This document shows positions 9,031 to 17,542 of a stretch of 64,000 nucleotides of DNA, piece after piece. Positions within the stretch are counted from its first letter, which is position 1. Every line of letters starts with the position of its first letter. The notes beneath the pieces are model-generated. The model was given only the letters and a program-made list of their open reading frames with translations, did not search any database and was not told the origin of the DNA. This DNA comes from Streptomyces aidingensis (lineage in GTDB: Bacteria; Actinomycetota; Actinomycetes; Streptomycetales; Streptomycetaceae), in assembly GCF_900112355.1 (NCBI RefSeq), contig NZ_FOLM01000017.1:44340-108339 (forward strand), read 5' to 3'. Made by a program: the position numbers and the translations under genes.

Positions 9031-9686
9031 GGCGCCAGCCGGTAGCCCGCGCCGCGCACCGTATGGATCAGCCCCGGTCCCAGCTTGCGGCGCAGCACGC
9101 TCACATAGACCTCGACGATGTTGGGGTCGCCGTCGTAGGCGAAGTCCCAGGAGTGTTCCAGGATCTCCGCCTTGGAGACGATCTCCCCGGCACGGGTGGC
9201 GAGCTGTTCCAGTACGGCGTACTCCTTGGCGGTCAGGGACACCTCCCGGCCGGCCCGGCTGACCCGGCGGGAGGTGCGCTCGATCTCCAGGTCGCCGACG
9301 CGGAGCCGGGGCGAGGCACCGGAGAGGGCACGGCGCCGCAGCAGCGCCCGCACCCGGGCCAGCAGCACCACATAGGAGAACGGCTTGGTCAGATAGTCGT
9401 CGGCGCCGGTGTCCAGGCCCTCGGCCTCGTCGTACTCGCCGTCCTTGGCGGTGAGCATCAGCACCGGGATGTCGTTCCCGGCGGCGCGCAGGGCCGCGCA
9501 CACCCGGTAACCGTTCAGGCCGGGCAGCATGATGTCCAGAATCACCAGGTCGTAAGCGCCCTCGGTGGCCCGGTGCAGCCCGTCGGTGCCGTTGTGCACC
9601 ACGTCCACGGCAAAGCCCTCGGCGGTCAGTCCGGCGGCCAGCGACCGGGCCAGCCGCCGTTCGTCCTCCACAATCAGCACCCGCAT
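9027..9686 (-). CDS. OmpR-family response regulator
   Basis: A 219-residue regulator: a receiver domain with phospho-acceptor Asp51 (VILDIMLPG) and the conserved TKPF lysine, then an OmpR/PhoB winged helix ending in VRGAGYRLAP. It is the first gene of the pair with the histidine kinase (4-bp overlap) and is divergent from a PepSY-domain gene. The 124-bp gap holds three CTTCAG repeats at 10-11 bp spacing plus a palindrome, the layout expected for an OmpR-type dimer site. Autoregulation and control of the PepSY gene are likely. Confidence 0.92.
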   Translation of the reverse strand: MRVLIVEDERRLARSLAAGLTAEGFAVDVVHNGTDGLHRATEGAYDLVILDIMLPGLNGYRVCAALRAAGNDIPVLMLTAKDGEYDEAEGLDTGADDYLTKPFSYVVLLARVRALLRRRALSGASPRLRVGDLEIERTSRRVSRAGREVSLTAKEYAVLEQLATRAGEIVSKAEILEHSWDFAYDGDPNIVEVYVSVLRRKLGPGLIHTVRGAGYRLAP

Positions 9687-9705
9687 GGCCCAAGCCTGAC
9701 ACCTT

Positions 9706-9746
9706 CCGCCTGAAGAGATCTTCAGGCGGCTTCAGCGGGCCTTCAG
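9706..9746. promoter_or_regulatory. Candidate response-regulator operator
   Basis: A perfect 10-bp inverted repeat (9706-9715 and 9720-9729, arm CCGCCTGAAG, spacer AGAT) is followed by further CTTCAG copies. CTTCAG occurs at 9720, 9730 and 9741, that is one per helical turn. It lies 20-60 bp upstream of the response regulator start and 65-105 bp upstream of the PepSY gene. Confidence 0.65.
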
Positions 9747-9810
9747 CAGGCACCGGCCACGGTGGTGACCGACCCTCGCCACCGAGGAGCGGAAGGAAGA
9801 CGGAAAAGAC

Positions 9811-10362
9811 ATGAACCGGAACACGCTGACAGCGGCGCTGGCGGCCACCGTGGTGATCGGCGGCGCGACCGTGGCCGGGGCCGCGCTCACCGCGGACGGG
9901 GACGGCGGCTCCCGGGCCGCGGAGGTCGCCCTGAGCGGTGACGACACCTCCGCCACCCCCGAACCCGAGCCGTCCCCGGCCGGGCCCGACCCCGAGCCCG
10001 GCCCCGGCAAGGGCGCGGGCGCGGCCACGGGCTTCGAGGAGGCCGCCCGCACCGCCCTGGCCACGGCGCCCGGCACGGTGCTGGAGATCGCACGCGAGGA
10101 CGACGACGACAGCGACGACGGCGACGGCCGCTGGGAGGTCGAGATCCGGGGCGACGACGGCGCCCACCACGAACTGGAGATCTCGCTCGACGGCAGCACC
10201 GTCCTGACCCACCGGACCACCGCCTCCGACGACGACAACGTCTCCGGAGCCGACGACCGGAACGTCAGGGACGATCGGGACGACCGCAACGACCGGGACG
10301 ACGCAGACGACGCAGACGACGCAGACGACGCGGGAGAGGACGAGGACGAGGACGACGGCTGA
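9811..10362 (+). CDS. Secreted PepSY-domain protein with an Asp-rich tail
   Basis: A 183-residue exported protein: a signal peptide (about 1-27), a Pro/Glu/Asp linker (45-70), one PepSY-like domain (about 73-135, with GFEEAARTALA and WEVEIRGDDG) and an extremely acidic tail with DDADDADDAD repeats (about 137-183). PepSY proteins often sit beside OmpR-type two-component systems and are thought to modulate envelope proteases or act as accessory sensors. The tail resembles the Asp-rich sensor loop of the neighbouring kinase, so the two may bind the same cation. SD-like GGAGCGGAAGG lies before the ATG. It is probably the main target of the operator at 9706-9746. Confidence 0.85.
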   Translation: MNRNTLTAALAATVVIGGATVAGAALTADGDGGSRAAEVALSGDDTSATPEPEPSPAGPDPEPGPGKGAGAATGFEEAARTALATAPGTVLEIAREDDDDSDDGDGRWEVEIRGDDGAHHELEISLDGSTVLTHRTTASDDDNVSGADDRNVRDDRDDRNDRDDADDADDADDAGEDEDEDDG

Positions 10363-10395
10363 GAGCGTCCGGCCGCCCCCGGCGCGGGCGCCCGG

Positions 10396-10977
10396 CTAAC
10401 CGAGGACGGCCGCGCACCAGGCGGCCACCGCGTCGTCCACCCTGTCCCGGGCCACATCGCATACGGAACCCGGGTCGCTCCCGGATGCACCGGGCGGGTC
10501 GGCGGCCGGCTCGTCCCGCGGCGGGCCGGCGGCGCCGGGATCGTCCGCCTCCTGCCCGGCCCCCGCCGTTCCCTCGCCGTCGGCCCGTCCGGTCCCGTCC
10601 GGGGCCGGGCGGCCGGCGGATTCCGCCGCCGGGTCCGCTTCGTCCCGCTCCGGCCCGGCAGCCGGAGACGGCGAGGAGGACGGATGCGAGGACGACGAGG
10701 ACGCCGAGGACGAAGAAGAAGACGACGAGGATGACGAGGACCGGTCCTTCCCGGGAGCCGGAGCCTGGCCGGGCTCCCGCTCCCGGGACTCGCCGTGCCG
10801 GTCAGGTCCCGCATCCCCGGCCCGTCCCTCGCCGTTTCCGGCGATGTTGGCCGCGGCCGGTCCGTCGGCCGCCTCGGACGACGACCGGCCGCAGCCGGCC
10901 AGCGCCACGGCAAGGAGAAGGGTGAGTCCGGCCAGGACGCAGACCGGTGCTGTGGGGCGGAGGAGTCGCTTGTGCAC
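10396..10977 (-). CDS. Ser-rich lipoprotein of unknown function
   Basis: A protein of about 193 residues: signal peptide with a clear lipobox (VALAGC), then a low-complexity mature region rich in Gly, Pro, Asp and Glu with a run of 12 Ser, one Ala and 5 Ser, and a short C-terminal segment with two cysteines (CDVARDRVDDAVAAWC) that looks more ordered. I do not recognise a domain. The GTG at 10977 is chosen because it puts a normal signal peptide at the N-terminus; no strong ribosome site is visible and a longer frame reaches 11094. It converges on the PepSY gene with a 33-bp gap. A role at the envelope is inference from the lipobox only. Confidence 0.65.
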   Translation of the reverse strand: MHKRLLRPTAPVCVLAGLTLLLAVALAGCGRSSSEAADGPAAANIAGNGEGRAGDAGPDRHGESREREPGQAPAPGKDRSSSSSSSSSSSSASSSSSHPSSSPSPAAGPERDEADPAAESAGRPAPDGTGRADGEGTAGAGQEADDPGAAGPPRDEPAADPPGASGSDPGSVCDVARDRVDDAVAAWCAAVLG

Positions 10978-11090
10978 CGGGTGAGTGTGCCCGTCCGCGG
11001 GGCCCGGTCTCCAGGCGGTGTCACCCGGCCGGCGGCGTTGTATGACGACACCACCGCAGGCTCCCGGCCCGCTCGCGCTCCCGCCGCCGC

Positions 11091-12071
11091 TCACTCCGGG
11101 GCGACGGCGGCCGGCCCGGTGAGGGCGGCGAGCAGCCGGTCGGCGGCGGTGTAGGGGTCGAGGTCACCGGCGATGACCTGCTCGGCGAGCACGGTCAGCC
11201 GGCGGTCGCCGTGCACGTCGCCGATCCGCTCGCGCAGCGCGGTCACGGCGATGGACTCCACCTCGTGGGCGGCCCGGCGCAGCCGCCGCTCGGTGAGCAC
11301 GCCGCGCTCCTCCATCCAGGCGCGGTGCTTCTCCAGCGCCTCGACCACCTCGTCCACCCCCTCGCCGCGCGCCGCCACGGTCTTGACCACCGAGGGCCGC
11401 CAGTCGCCCGCGGCGCGGGCCTCGCCGAGCCCCAGCATGTGGTTCAGCTCCCGGACGGTGGCGTCGGCGCCCTCCCGGTCGGCCTTGTTGACGACGAAGA
11501 CGTCGCCGATCTCCAGAATCCCGGCCTTGGCTGCCTGGATGCCGTCCCCCATGCCGGGGGCCAGCAGCACCACCGAGGTGTCGGCCAGCGAGGCGATCTC
11601 CACCTCGGACTGGCCGACGCCGACGGTCTCCACCAGGATCACGTCGCAGCCCGCCCCGTCCAGCACGCGCAGCGCCTGGGGGGCGGCCCAGGACAGGCCG
11701 CCGAGGTGGCCGCGGGTGGCCATGGAGCGGATGTAGACGCCCGGATCGGAGGCGTGCTCGCTCATCCGCACCCGGTCGCCCAGCAGCGCGCCGCCGGAGA
11801 ACGGCGAGGACGGGTCCACGGCCAGCACCCCGACCCGCTTCCCGGCCCGCCGGTAGGCGCTGACCAGGGCGGAGGTGGAGGTGGACTTGCCCACACCGGG
11901 CGAGCCGGTCAGGCCGACGACATAGGCGTGGCCGGTGTGCGGGGCCAGCGCCGCCATCACCGCCCTGAGCTGCGGGGACGCCCCCTCGACGAGGGAGATC
12001 AGGCGGGCCACCGCCCGGGGCTGCCCCTGCCGGGCCCTGGTCACCAGATCCGGGACGTCCACCGTCGCCAT
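11091..12071 (-). CDS. meaB: MeaB/ArgK-type GTPase of methylmalonyl-CoA mutase
   Basis: A 326-residue G3E-family GTPase. It has the P-loop GSPGVGKST (56-64), VDPSSPFSGGALLGDR (switch/G2), ETVGVGQSE (G3) and NKAD (G4). MeaB guards B12-dependent acyl-CoA mutases: it gates cofactor loading and protects them from inactivation. No mutase gene is in the window, but an acetyl-CoA acetyltransferase, methylmalonyl-CoA epimerase and, at 29 kb, a PduO-type cobalamin adenosyltransferase are, so the neighbourhood serves methylmalonyl-CoA metabolism. It lies 142 bp downstream of the thiolase on the same strand. Confidence 0.93.
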   Translation of the reverse strand: MATVDVPDLVTRARQGQPRAVARLISLVEGASPQLRAVMAALAPHTGHAYVVGLTGSPGVGKSTSTSALVSAYRRAGKRVGVLAVDPSSPFSGGALLGDRVRMSEHASDPGVYIRSMATRGHLGGLSWAAPQALRVLDGAGCDVILVETVGVGQSEVEIASLADTSVVLLAPGMGDGIQAAKAGILEIGDVFVVNKADREGADATVRELNHMLGLGEARAAGDWRPSVVKTVAARGEGVDEVVEALEKHRAWMEERGVLTERRLRRAAHEVESIAVTALRERIGDVHGDRRLTVLAEQVIAGDLDPYTAADRLLAALTGPAAVAPE

Positions 12072-12213
12072 CCTGCCGCTCTCCTCACTCGCCCGGCCTC
12101 ACCCGGCCTCACCTTCCAGTGTGCTGCCCCGCGCCGCCCGTCAGCCTGCCGCCACCGGCTCGCGGCATGCTGGGGCCACGGCCCGGGCCGGGGGCGGGGC
12201 CCGGGCCGGGCCG

Positions 12214-13401
12214 TCAGGCCCGCGGGACGCGGATGATCAGGGCGTCGCCCTGGCCGCCGCCGCCGCACAGCGCCGCCGCGCCGGTGCCGCCGCCCCGCCG
12301 CTTCAGCTCCAGCGCCAGATGCAGCACCAGGCGGGCGCCGGACATGCCGATCGGGTGACCCAGCGCAATCGCACCTCCGTTCACATTCACCTTTTCGTGG
12401 GACACGCCGAGGTCCTTCATGGACTGCACGGCCACCGCCGCGAACGCCTCGTTGATCTCCAGCAGGTCCAGGTCGTCCACGGTCAGCCCGGCCTTGCCCA
12501 GCGCGTGCCGGACGGCGTTCGACGGCTGCGACTGGAGGGAGTTGTCCGGGCCGGCCACATTGCCGTGGGCGCCGATCTCGGCCAGCCACTCCAGCCCGAG
12601 TTCCTCGGCCTTCGCCCGGGACATCACCACGACCGCCGCCGCGCCGTCGGAGATCTGGGAGGCGGTGCCGGCCGTGATGGTGCCGTCCTTGCCGAACGCC
12701 GGGCGCAGCCTGGCCAGGGTCTCCACGGTGGTCTCGCCGCGGATGCCCTCGTCGTGCGCGAAGACGACCGGGTCGCCCTTGCGCTGCGGGATCTGCACCG
12801 GCACGATCTCGGCGTCGAACAGGCCGTTCTTCCGGGCGGCGGCGGCCCGCTGGTGGGAGAGCGCGCCGATGGCGTCCTGCTCCTCCCGGCTGATCGACAG
12901 CCGCTGGTTGTGCCGGTCGGTGGACTCGCCCATGGCGATGTTCTCGAAGGCGTCGGTCAGCCCGTCGTGGGCCATGGCGTCGAGCATCTGCACCGCGCCG
13001 TACTTGAATCCCTCCCGGGACTTGGGCAGCAGGTGCGGGGCGTTGGTCATGGACTCCTGGCCGCCGGCCACCACGATGTCGAACTCGCCGGCCCGGATGA
13101 GCTGGTCGGCCAGGGCGATGGCGTCCAGCCCGGAGAGGCACACCTTGTTGACGGTGAGCGCGGGCACGTTCATCGGGATGCCGGCCTTGACCGCGGCCTG
13201 CCGCGCCGGGATCTGCCCCGCCCCGGCCTGGAGCACCTGCCCCATGATCACGTACTGCACCTGCTCACCGGTCAGGCCGGCCCGCTCCAGGGCGGCCTTG
13301 ATGGCGAATCCGCCGAGATCTGCGCCGGAGAAGGGCTTCAGCGAGCCGAGCAGCCGGCCCATCGGGGTCCGCGCGCCCGAGACGATCACTGAGGTAGTCA
13401 T
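12214..13401 (-). CDS. Acetyl-CoA C-acetyltransferase (thiolase)
   Basis: A 395-residue thiolase II, making acetoacetyl-CoA from two acetyl-CoA or the reverse. The nucleophile is Cys88 (NKVCLSGLDAI); the His of GGAIALGHPIG and the second Cys in ALCGGGGQGDA complete the active site. Length and motifs fit biosynthetic acetyl-CoA acetyltransferases. AAGGAG sits 8 bases before the ATG. It is divergent from the methylmalonyl-CoA epimerase gene; the gap contains an inverted repeat close to the thiolase start. Together with the 3-hydroxybutyryl-CoA dehydrogenase at 28 kb it could feed butyryl- or ethylmalonyl-CoA formation. Confidence 0.93.
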   Translation of the reverse strand: MTTSVIVSGARTPMGRLLGSLKPFSGADLGGFAIKAALERAGLTGEQVQYVIMGQVLQAGAGQIPARQAAVKAGIPMNVPALTVNKVCLSGLDAIALADQLIRAGEFDIVVAGGQESMTNAPHLLPKSREGFKYGAVQMLDAMAHDGLTDAFENIAMGESTDRHNQRLSISREEQDAIGALSHQRAAAARKNGLFDAEIVPVQIPQRKGDPVVFAHDEGIRGETTVETLARLRPAFGKDGTITAGTASQISDGAAAVVVMSRAKAEELGLEWLAEIGAHGNVAGPDNSLQSQPSNAVRHALGKAGLTVDDLDLLEINEAFAAVAVQSMKDLGVSHEKVNVNGGAIALGHPIGMSGARLVLHLALELKRRGGGTGAAALCGGGGQGDALIIRVPRA

Positions 13402-13425
13402 GGTGCGGCTCCTTGGGACTAAGGA

Positions 13426-13441
13426 GTGAACGAGGGTTCAC
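13426..13441. promoter_or_regulatory. Inverted repeat upstream of the thiolase gene
   Basis: GTGAAC-N4-GTTCAC, perfect 6-bp arms, 25 bp before the thiolase start and about 100 bp before the epimerase gene. A possible repressor site; the binding protein is unknown. Confidence 0.35.
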
Positions 13442-13536
13442 CCGAGGGTACTGACCGGTCGGCAGGCGGTCATCCGCGCAGAACTGTGACAGTGGGCACG
13501 TTGCGCCATCACCGACTGTGGCGCTGCACTGGTCTC

Positions 13537-13989
13537 ATGCTGACGCGAATCGATCACATCGGAATCGCCTGCTTCGATCTCGACGCCACCGTCGAGTTCT
13601 ACCGTGCCACCTACGGCTTCGAGGTGTTCCACACCGAGACCAATGAGGAGCAGGGCATCCGCGAGGCCATGCTCCGCATCAACGGGACCGACGACGGCGG
13701 CGCCTCCTACCTCCAGCTGCTGGAGCCCACCAGGGAGGACTCCACCGTGGCCAAATGGCTGGCCAGAAACGGCGAGGGGGTGCACCACATCGCCTTCGGC
13801 ACCGCCGACGTGGACGGCGAGGCCGAACAGATCCGCGGCAAGGGGATCCGGGTGCTCTACGACGAGCCGCGGATCGGCTCCATGGGCTCGCGCATCACCT
13901 TTCTCCACCCCAAGGACTGCCACGGTGTCCTCACCGAACTCGTCACCTCCGCCCCCGCGGACGGGACGGGTGAGGGCCAAGGCCACTGA
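13537..13989 (+). CDS. mce: Methylmalonyl-CoA epimerase
   Basis: A 150-residue VOC-fold protein, two repeated beta-alpha-beta3 modules. It starts MLTRIDHIGIAC (metal ligand His7) and contains LQLLEPT and GVHHIAFGT, the metal-site motifs of methylmalonyl-CoA epimerases, which interconvert the R and S forms of methylmalonyl-CoA. The ATG at 13537 gives the normal family N-terminus; the frame stays open upstream but without a usable start. No Shine-Dalgarno sequence is seen. It lies between thiolase/meaB and scy, as in other Streptomyces. The scy promoter overlaps its stop codon. Confidence 0.93.
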   Translation: MLTRIDHIGIACFDLDATVEFYRATYGFEVFHTETNEEQGIREAMLRINGTDDGGASYLQLLEPTREDSTVAKWLARNGEGVHHIAFGTADVDGEAEQIRGKGIRVLYDEPRIGSMGSRITFLHPKDCHGVLTELVTSAPADGTGEGQGH

Positions 13990-14028
13990 CGCGGGCTGCC
14001 CCGGCCGGTAGAGTGGCACGGCCGGGGC
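13986..14028 (+). promoter_or_regulatory. Probable scy promoter overlapped by a hairpin
   Basis: CTGACG (13986-13991), a 17-bp spacer and TAGAGT (14009-14014) form a good housekeeping promoter whose -35 box covers the mce stop codon. A perfect 10-bp inverted repeat (13998-14007 and 14019-14028) spans the -10 box and could terminate mce transcription. Start of the scy mRNA would be near 14021. Confidence 0.55.
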
Positions 14029-14058
14029 ACGGGGCTTCTCTGCGTCCCGCGCTTGGCC

Positions 14059-14178
14059 GATGATCCGATAAGCGGGAGGTGCGTGCTGACGACGCACCCG
14101 ACCGACCATGCCCGACGGGGCTCCCCGGTGCCGGACCGGGGGTTCCGCCGGGAGCCCGCCGGGGCTCATCGGATCATC
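14059..14178 (+). ncRNA. Candidate structured leader RNA of scy
   Basis: An 11-bp perfect long-range helix pairs 14059-14069 (GATGATCCGAT) with 14168-14178 (ATCGGATCATC). Inside it are a hairpin 14078-14084/14092-14098 (GGTGCGT/ACGCACC), a helix 14118-14125/14150-14157, and a competing hairpin 14123-14129/14135-14141 that uses some of the same bases. The element ends 35 bases before the scy start. The closed junction with two alternative inner helices resembles a regulatory leader, but I match it to no known riboswitch class. Confidence 0.4.
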
Positions 14179-14212
14179 ACCGGAACAACCAGGGGACGGA
14201 TGGGACCGCAAG

Positions 14213-17200
14213 GTGCGGGAAGTCGACCGCAGCGAGCGCACCGAGGCTGACGACGCCCTGACCCAGCTCGAAGCCGAGATGAAGCGGCTGCAGAAGGAGC
14301 GGGACAAGGCCGTCGACCACGCCGATGACCTCGGTTACCAGATCGAGGTTCTGCGTTCCAAGCTGCACCAGGCGCGGCGCGCGCTCTCCCTGCGGCCTGC
14401 CTACGGGGACGCCACCAGCCACGTCGAGCAATTGCTGCGCGCCGCCCAGCACCAGGCCGACCAGATGCGGGGCGACGCCGAGCGGGAGCTCCGCCAGGCC
14501 CGCGCCCAGACCCAGCATCTCCTCCAGGAGTACGCCGAGCGCCGCGGCCGGATGGAGGCCGAGCTGCACGCCGAGGCGGTCGGCCGGCGCCAGCAGCTCG
14601 ACCAGGAACTCGCCCAGCGCCGGGCCACGGTCGAGCAGCACGTCAACGAGAACGTCGCCTGGGCCGAGCAGTTGCGCGCCCGCACCGAGGCCCAGGCCCG
14701 CCGCCTGCTGGAGGAGACCCGCACCGAGGCCGAGCAGACCCTGCGCCAGGCCCGTGCCGAGGCGCAGCGGGCGGCCGAGGAGACCCGGCAGCGGCTGGCC
14801 GCCGAGGCGCAGGCCGCCCGCACCGAGACCGAGGAGCTGCTGCGCCGGGCCCGCGCCGAGGCCGAGCGGCTGCTGTCCAGCGCCGCGGGGCAGGCCCAGG
14901 AGGCCACCGAGCACGCCGAGCGGCTGCGCGCCACGGTCGGCGCCGAGGCCGAGGCCGCCCGCCGGGAGGCCGCGACCGCCCAGCGCGAGGCCGAGGAGCG
15001 GCGCGCCGAGGCCGAGGAGCTGCTGACCGGCGCCCGGGCCGAGGCCGAGCGGCTGACCACCGAGGCCGGCGAGGAGGCAGAGCGCCGCCGGGCCGCCGGC
15101 GAGGCCGAGTACCAGCAGCGGTCGGCCACCGCCAAGTCGGAGATCGCCCGCATGGTGGCCGAGGCCACCAAGGAGGCCGAGCAGGCGCGCAGCGAGGCCG
15201 AGCAGGCGCTGGCGGACGCCCGGAGCGAGGCCGAGCAGGTGCTGGCCAAGGCCGCCGAGGAGGCCCGCAACCGCTCCGCCGAGGAGTCCGCCAACCAGCT
15301 GGCCGAGGCGGCCCGCACCGCCGAGGAAGTGATCAACAAGGCGGTGGCCAAGGCCCGGACCACCACCCGGGCCGCGGCCGAGGAGGCCGAGCGGCTGCGC
15401 ACCGAGGCCACCGAAGAGGCCGAACGGCTGATCGCGGAGGCACACGACACCGCCGAGCAGCTCAAGGGCGCCGCCCAGGACGACACCAAGGAGTACCGGG
15501 CCAAGACCGCCCAGTTGCAGGAGGAGGCCCGGCGGCTGCGCGGCGAGGCCGAGCAGTCCCGCGCCGAGGCCCAGGCCGAGGGCGAGCGGATCCGCAGCGA
15601 GGCGCGCCGCGAGGCCGTCCAGCAGATCGAGGAGGCCGCGGCCAGCGCCGAGGAGCTGCTGGCCAAGGCCAAGGCGGACGCCGAGGAGACCCGCACCGCC
15701 GCGGTGGCCGAAGGCGAGAAGGTCCGCACCGAGGCCATCGAGCGGGCGACCGGGCTGCGCGCCCAGGCCGAGGAGGCGCTGCGCAAGGCCCGCACCGAGG
15801 CCGAGGAGACGGTCGCCGAGGCCGCCCAGCGGGCCGACCGGATGACCGCCGACGGCGAGCGGGAGGCCCAGCGGCTGCGCGAGGAGGCCCGGGAGGCGGC
15901 GCGCGCCGAGCGGGAGGCCGCCGCCGCCGAGCTGGAGCGGCTGCGCACCGAGGCCGAGCAGCGGGTCACCACCGCCGAGGAGGCGCTGTCCGCCGCCCGG
16001 GCCGAGGCCGAGCGGCTGCGCACCGAGGCCACCGGGGACGCCGAGCGGCTGCGCGCCGAGGCCACCGACCGCATCCGGGCCATGCTGGAGGCCGCCGAGG
16101 AGGAGGCCTCCCGGGTCCGCGAGCAGGCCGCCTCCGACGCCGCCCGCACCCGGGCGGAGGGCGACGAGGCCGCCGTCCGGCTGCGCGGCGAGGCCGCCGC
16201 CGAGTCCGAGCGGGTGCGCACCGAGGCCCGTGGCGCGGCCGACCGCATCCGGGCCGACGCCGCCGCCGCCGCGGAACGCACCGCGGCCGAGGCGGCGGAC
16301 GCCCTGGCCGCCGCCCAGGAGGAGGCCGCCCGGCTGCGCCGGGAGGCCGACACCCTGCTCAACGACGCCCGCGAGGCCGCCCATCTCGAACGCTCCCGGG
16401 CGCACGAGCAGAGCGAGGAACTGCTCACCGCGGCCCGGGCCACCGTGGAGGACTCCGAGCGGCGGGCCGAGGAACTGCTCTCGGCGGCCGAGCGCCGCGC
16501 CCAGGAGATCCACAACTCGGTGGCCGGGCTGCGGGAGGACGCGGAACGGGAGATCGCCGCGCTGCGCGCGGACACCGATCTGGCCGTCGCCCGGATGCGC
16601 CGCCACGCCTCCGAGGAGAAGGAGGCCGCGGCGGCGCTGGCCGAGCGCACCATGACCGACGCGCTGCGGGAGTCCGAGCGGATGCGCGCCGCCGCCCAGG
16701 AGGAGCTGGACCGGGCGCAGGCCGAGGCCCAGGCCATCCGGGAGTCCGCCCGCCAGGAGGCGTCCCGGCGGCGCGGCGAGGCCGCCGCCCAGGCCGACGA
16801 GCTGCTGGCCAAGGCGCAGGAGGAGGCGACGCGCACCACCGCGGCGGCCGAGGAGCGGTCCGACGGCATGGTGGGCGCGGCCCGGCGGGAGGCCGCCCGG
16901 GTGCTGGCCGACGCGCAGGCCGAGGGCCGGCAGATCGTGGAGGCGTCCCGCGCGGACGCCGACAACACCCTGGAGGAGGCGCGGCGGGACGCCATCGCCA
17001 TCCGGGAACGCGCCGCCGAGGTGCGCTCCCGGGTGGACGCCGAGGTGCAGGCGCTGCACGAGCGCGCCCGGCGGGAGGCGGCCGAGCTGGCCAAGGCGGC
17101 CGGGGAGCGCGTGGACCGGCTGGTCCGGGCGGCCGAGGAGCAGCGCGAGGAGGCCAGGGCCGAGGCCGAGAAGCGGGTCGCGGAGGCCACCGCCGAGGCG

Positions 17201-17542
17201 AGCAAGGTGCGGGTCGCGGCGGTGCGCAAGGCCGAGGGGCTGCTCAAGGAGGCGGAGGCCAAGCGGGTGCAGGCGCTGCGCGAGGCCGAGCGGATCCGGG
17301 CCGAGGCCGACCACGACACCCGCAAGCTGCGCGAGGACACCGACCAGGAGATCCGCCGCAAGGTGGAGGAGAGCAAGCGGGAGCTGGACCATCTCTCCCG
17401 CCGCCGGGCGGACATCAACGCGGAGATCTCCCGGGTGCAGGACGTGCTGGAGGCGCTGGAGTCGTTCTCGGCGCCGCGCGGCGGCAAGGGCGGGCCGGAC
17501 GGAAAGGCGGTCGGCGCGGGCGCCGGCAAGCCGGGCGGCTGA
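14213..17542 (+). CDS. scy: Scy-like polarisome coiled-coil scaffold protein
   Basis: A protein of about 1109 residues, nearly all coiled coil made of Ala, Glu and Arg (repeated EAERLRTEA-type units). A distinct N-terminal section, with ERDKAVDHADDLGYQIEVLR and LRPAYGD, resembles DivIVA/FilP heads; the C-terminus is a short Gly-rich tail. In Streptomyces, Scy assembles with DivIVA and FilP at hyphal tips and sets growth polarity and branching. Position directly upstream of filP and after mce fits SCO5397. It is shorter than the roughly 1300 residues I recall for S. coelicolor, so repeat units probably differ in number. Start: GTG at 14213, preceded by GGGA; the frame is open upstream into the leader RNA. 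Older databases call such proteins cellulose-binding. Confidence 0.88.
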   Translation: MREVDRSERTEADDALTQLEAEMKRLQKERDKAVDHADDLGYQIEVLRSKLHQARRALSLRPAYGDATSHVEQLLRAAQHQADQMRGDAERELRQARAQTQHLLQEYAERRGRMEAELHAEAVGRRQQLDQELAQRRATVEQHVNENVAWAEQLRARTEAQARRLLEETRTEAEQTLRQARAEAQRAAEETRQRLAAEAQAARTETEELLRRARAEAERLLSSAAGQAQEATEHAERLRATVGAEAEAARREAATAQREAEERRAEAEELLTGARAEAERLTTEAGEEAERRRAAGEAEYQQRSATAKSEIARMVAEATKEAEQARSEAEQALADARSEAEQVLAKAAEEARNRSAEESANQLAEAARTAEEVINKAVAKARTTTRAAAEEAERLRTEATEEAERLIAEAHDTAEQLKGAAQDDTKEYRAKTAQLQEEARRLRGEAEQSRAEAQAEGERIRSEARREAVQQIEEAAASAEELLAKAKADAEETRTAAVAEGEKVRTEAIERATGLRAQAEEALRKARTEAEETVAEAAQRADRMTADGEREAQRLREEAREAARAEREAAAAELERLRTEAEQRVTTAEEALSAARAEAERLRTEATGDAERLRAEATDRIRAMLEAAEEEASRVREQAASDAARTRAEGDEAAVRLRGEAAAESERVRTEARGAADRIRADAAAAAERTAAEAADALAAAQEEAARLRREADTLLNDAREAAHLERSRAHEQSEELLTAARATVEDSERRAEELLSAAERRAQEIHNSVAGLREDAEREIAALRADTDLAVARMRRHASEEKEAAAALAERTMTDALRESERMRAAAQEELDRAQAEAQAIRESARQEASRRRGEAAAQADELLAKAQEEATRTTAAAEERSDGMVGAARREAARVLADAQAEGRQIVEASRADADNTLEEARRDAIAIRERAAEVRSRVDAEVQALHERARREAAELAKAAGERVDRLVRAAEEQREEARAEAEKRVAEATAEASKVRVAAVRKAEGLLKEAEAKRVQALREAERIRAEADHDTRKLREDTDQEIRRKVEESKRELDHLSRRRADINAEISRVQDVLEALESFSAPRGGKGGPDGKAVGAGAGKPGG

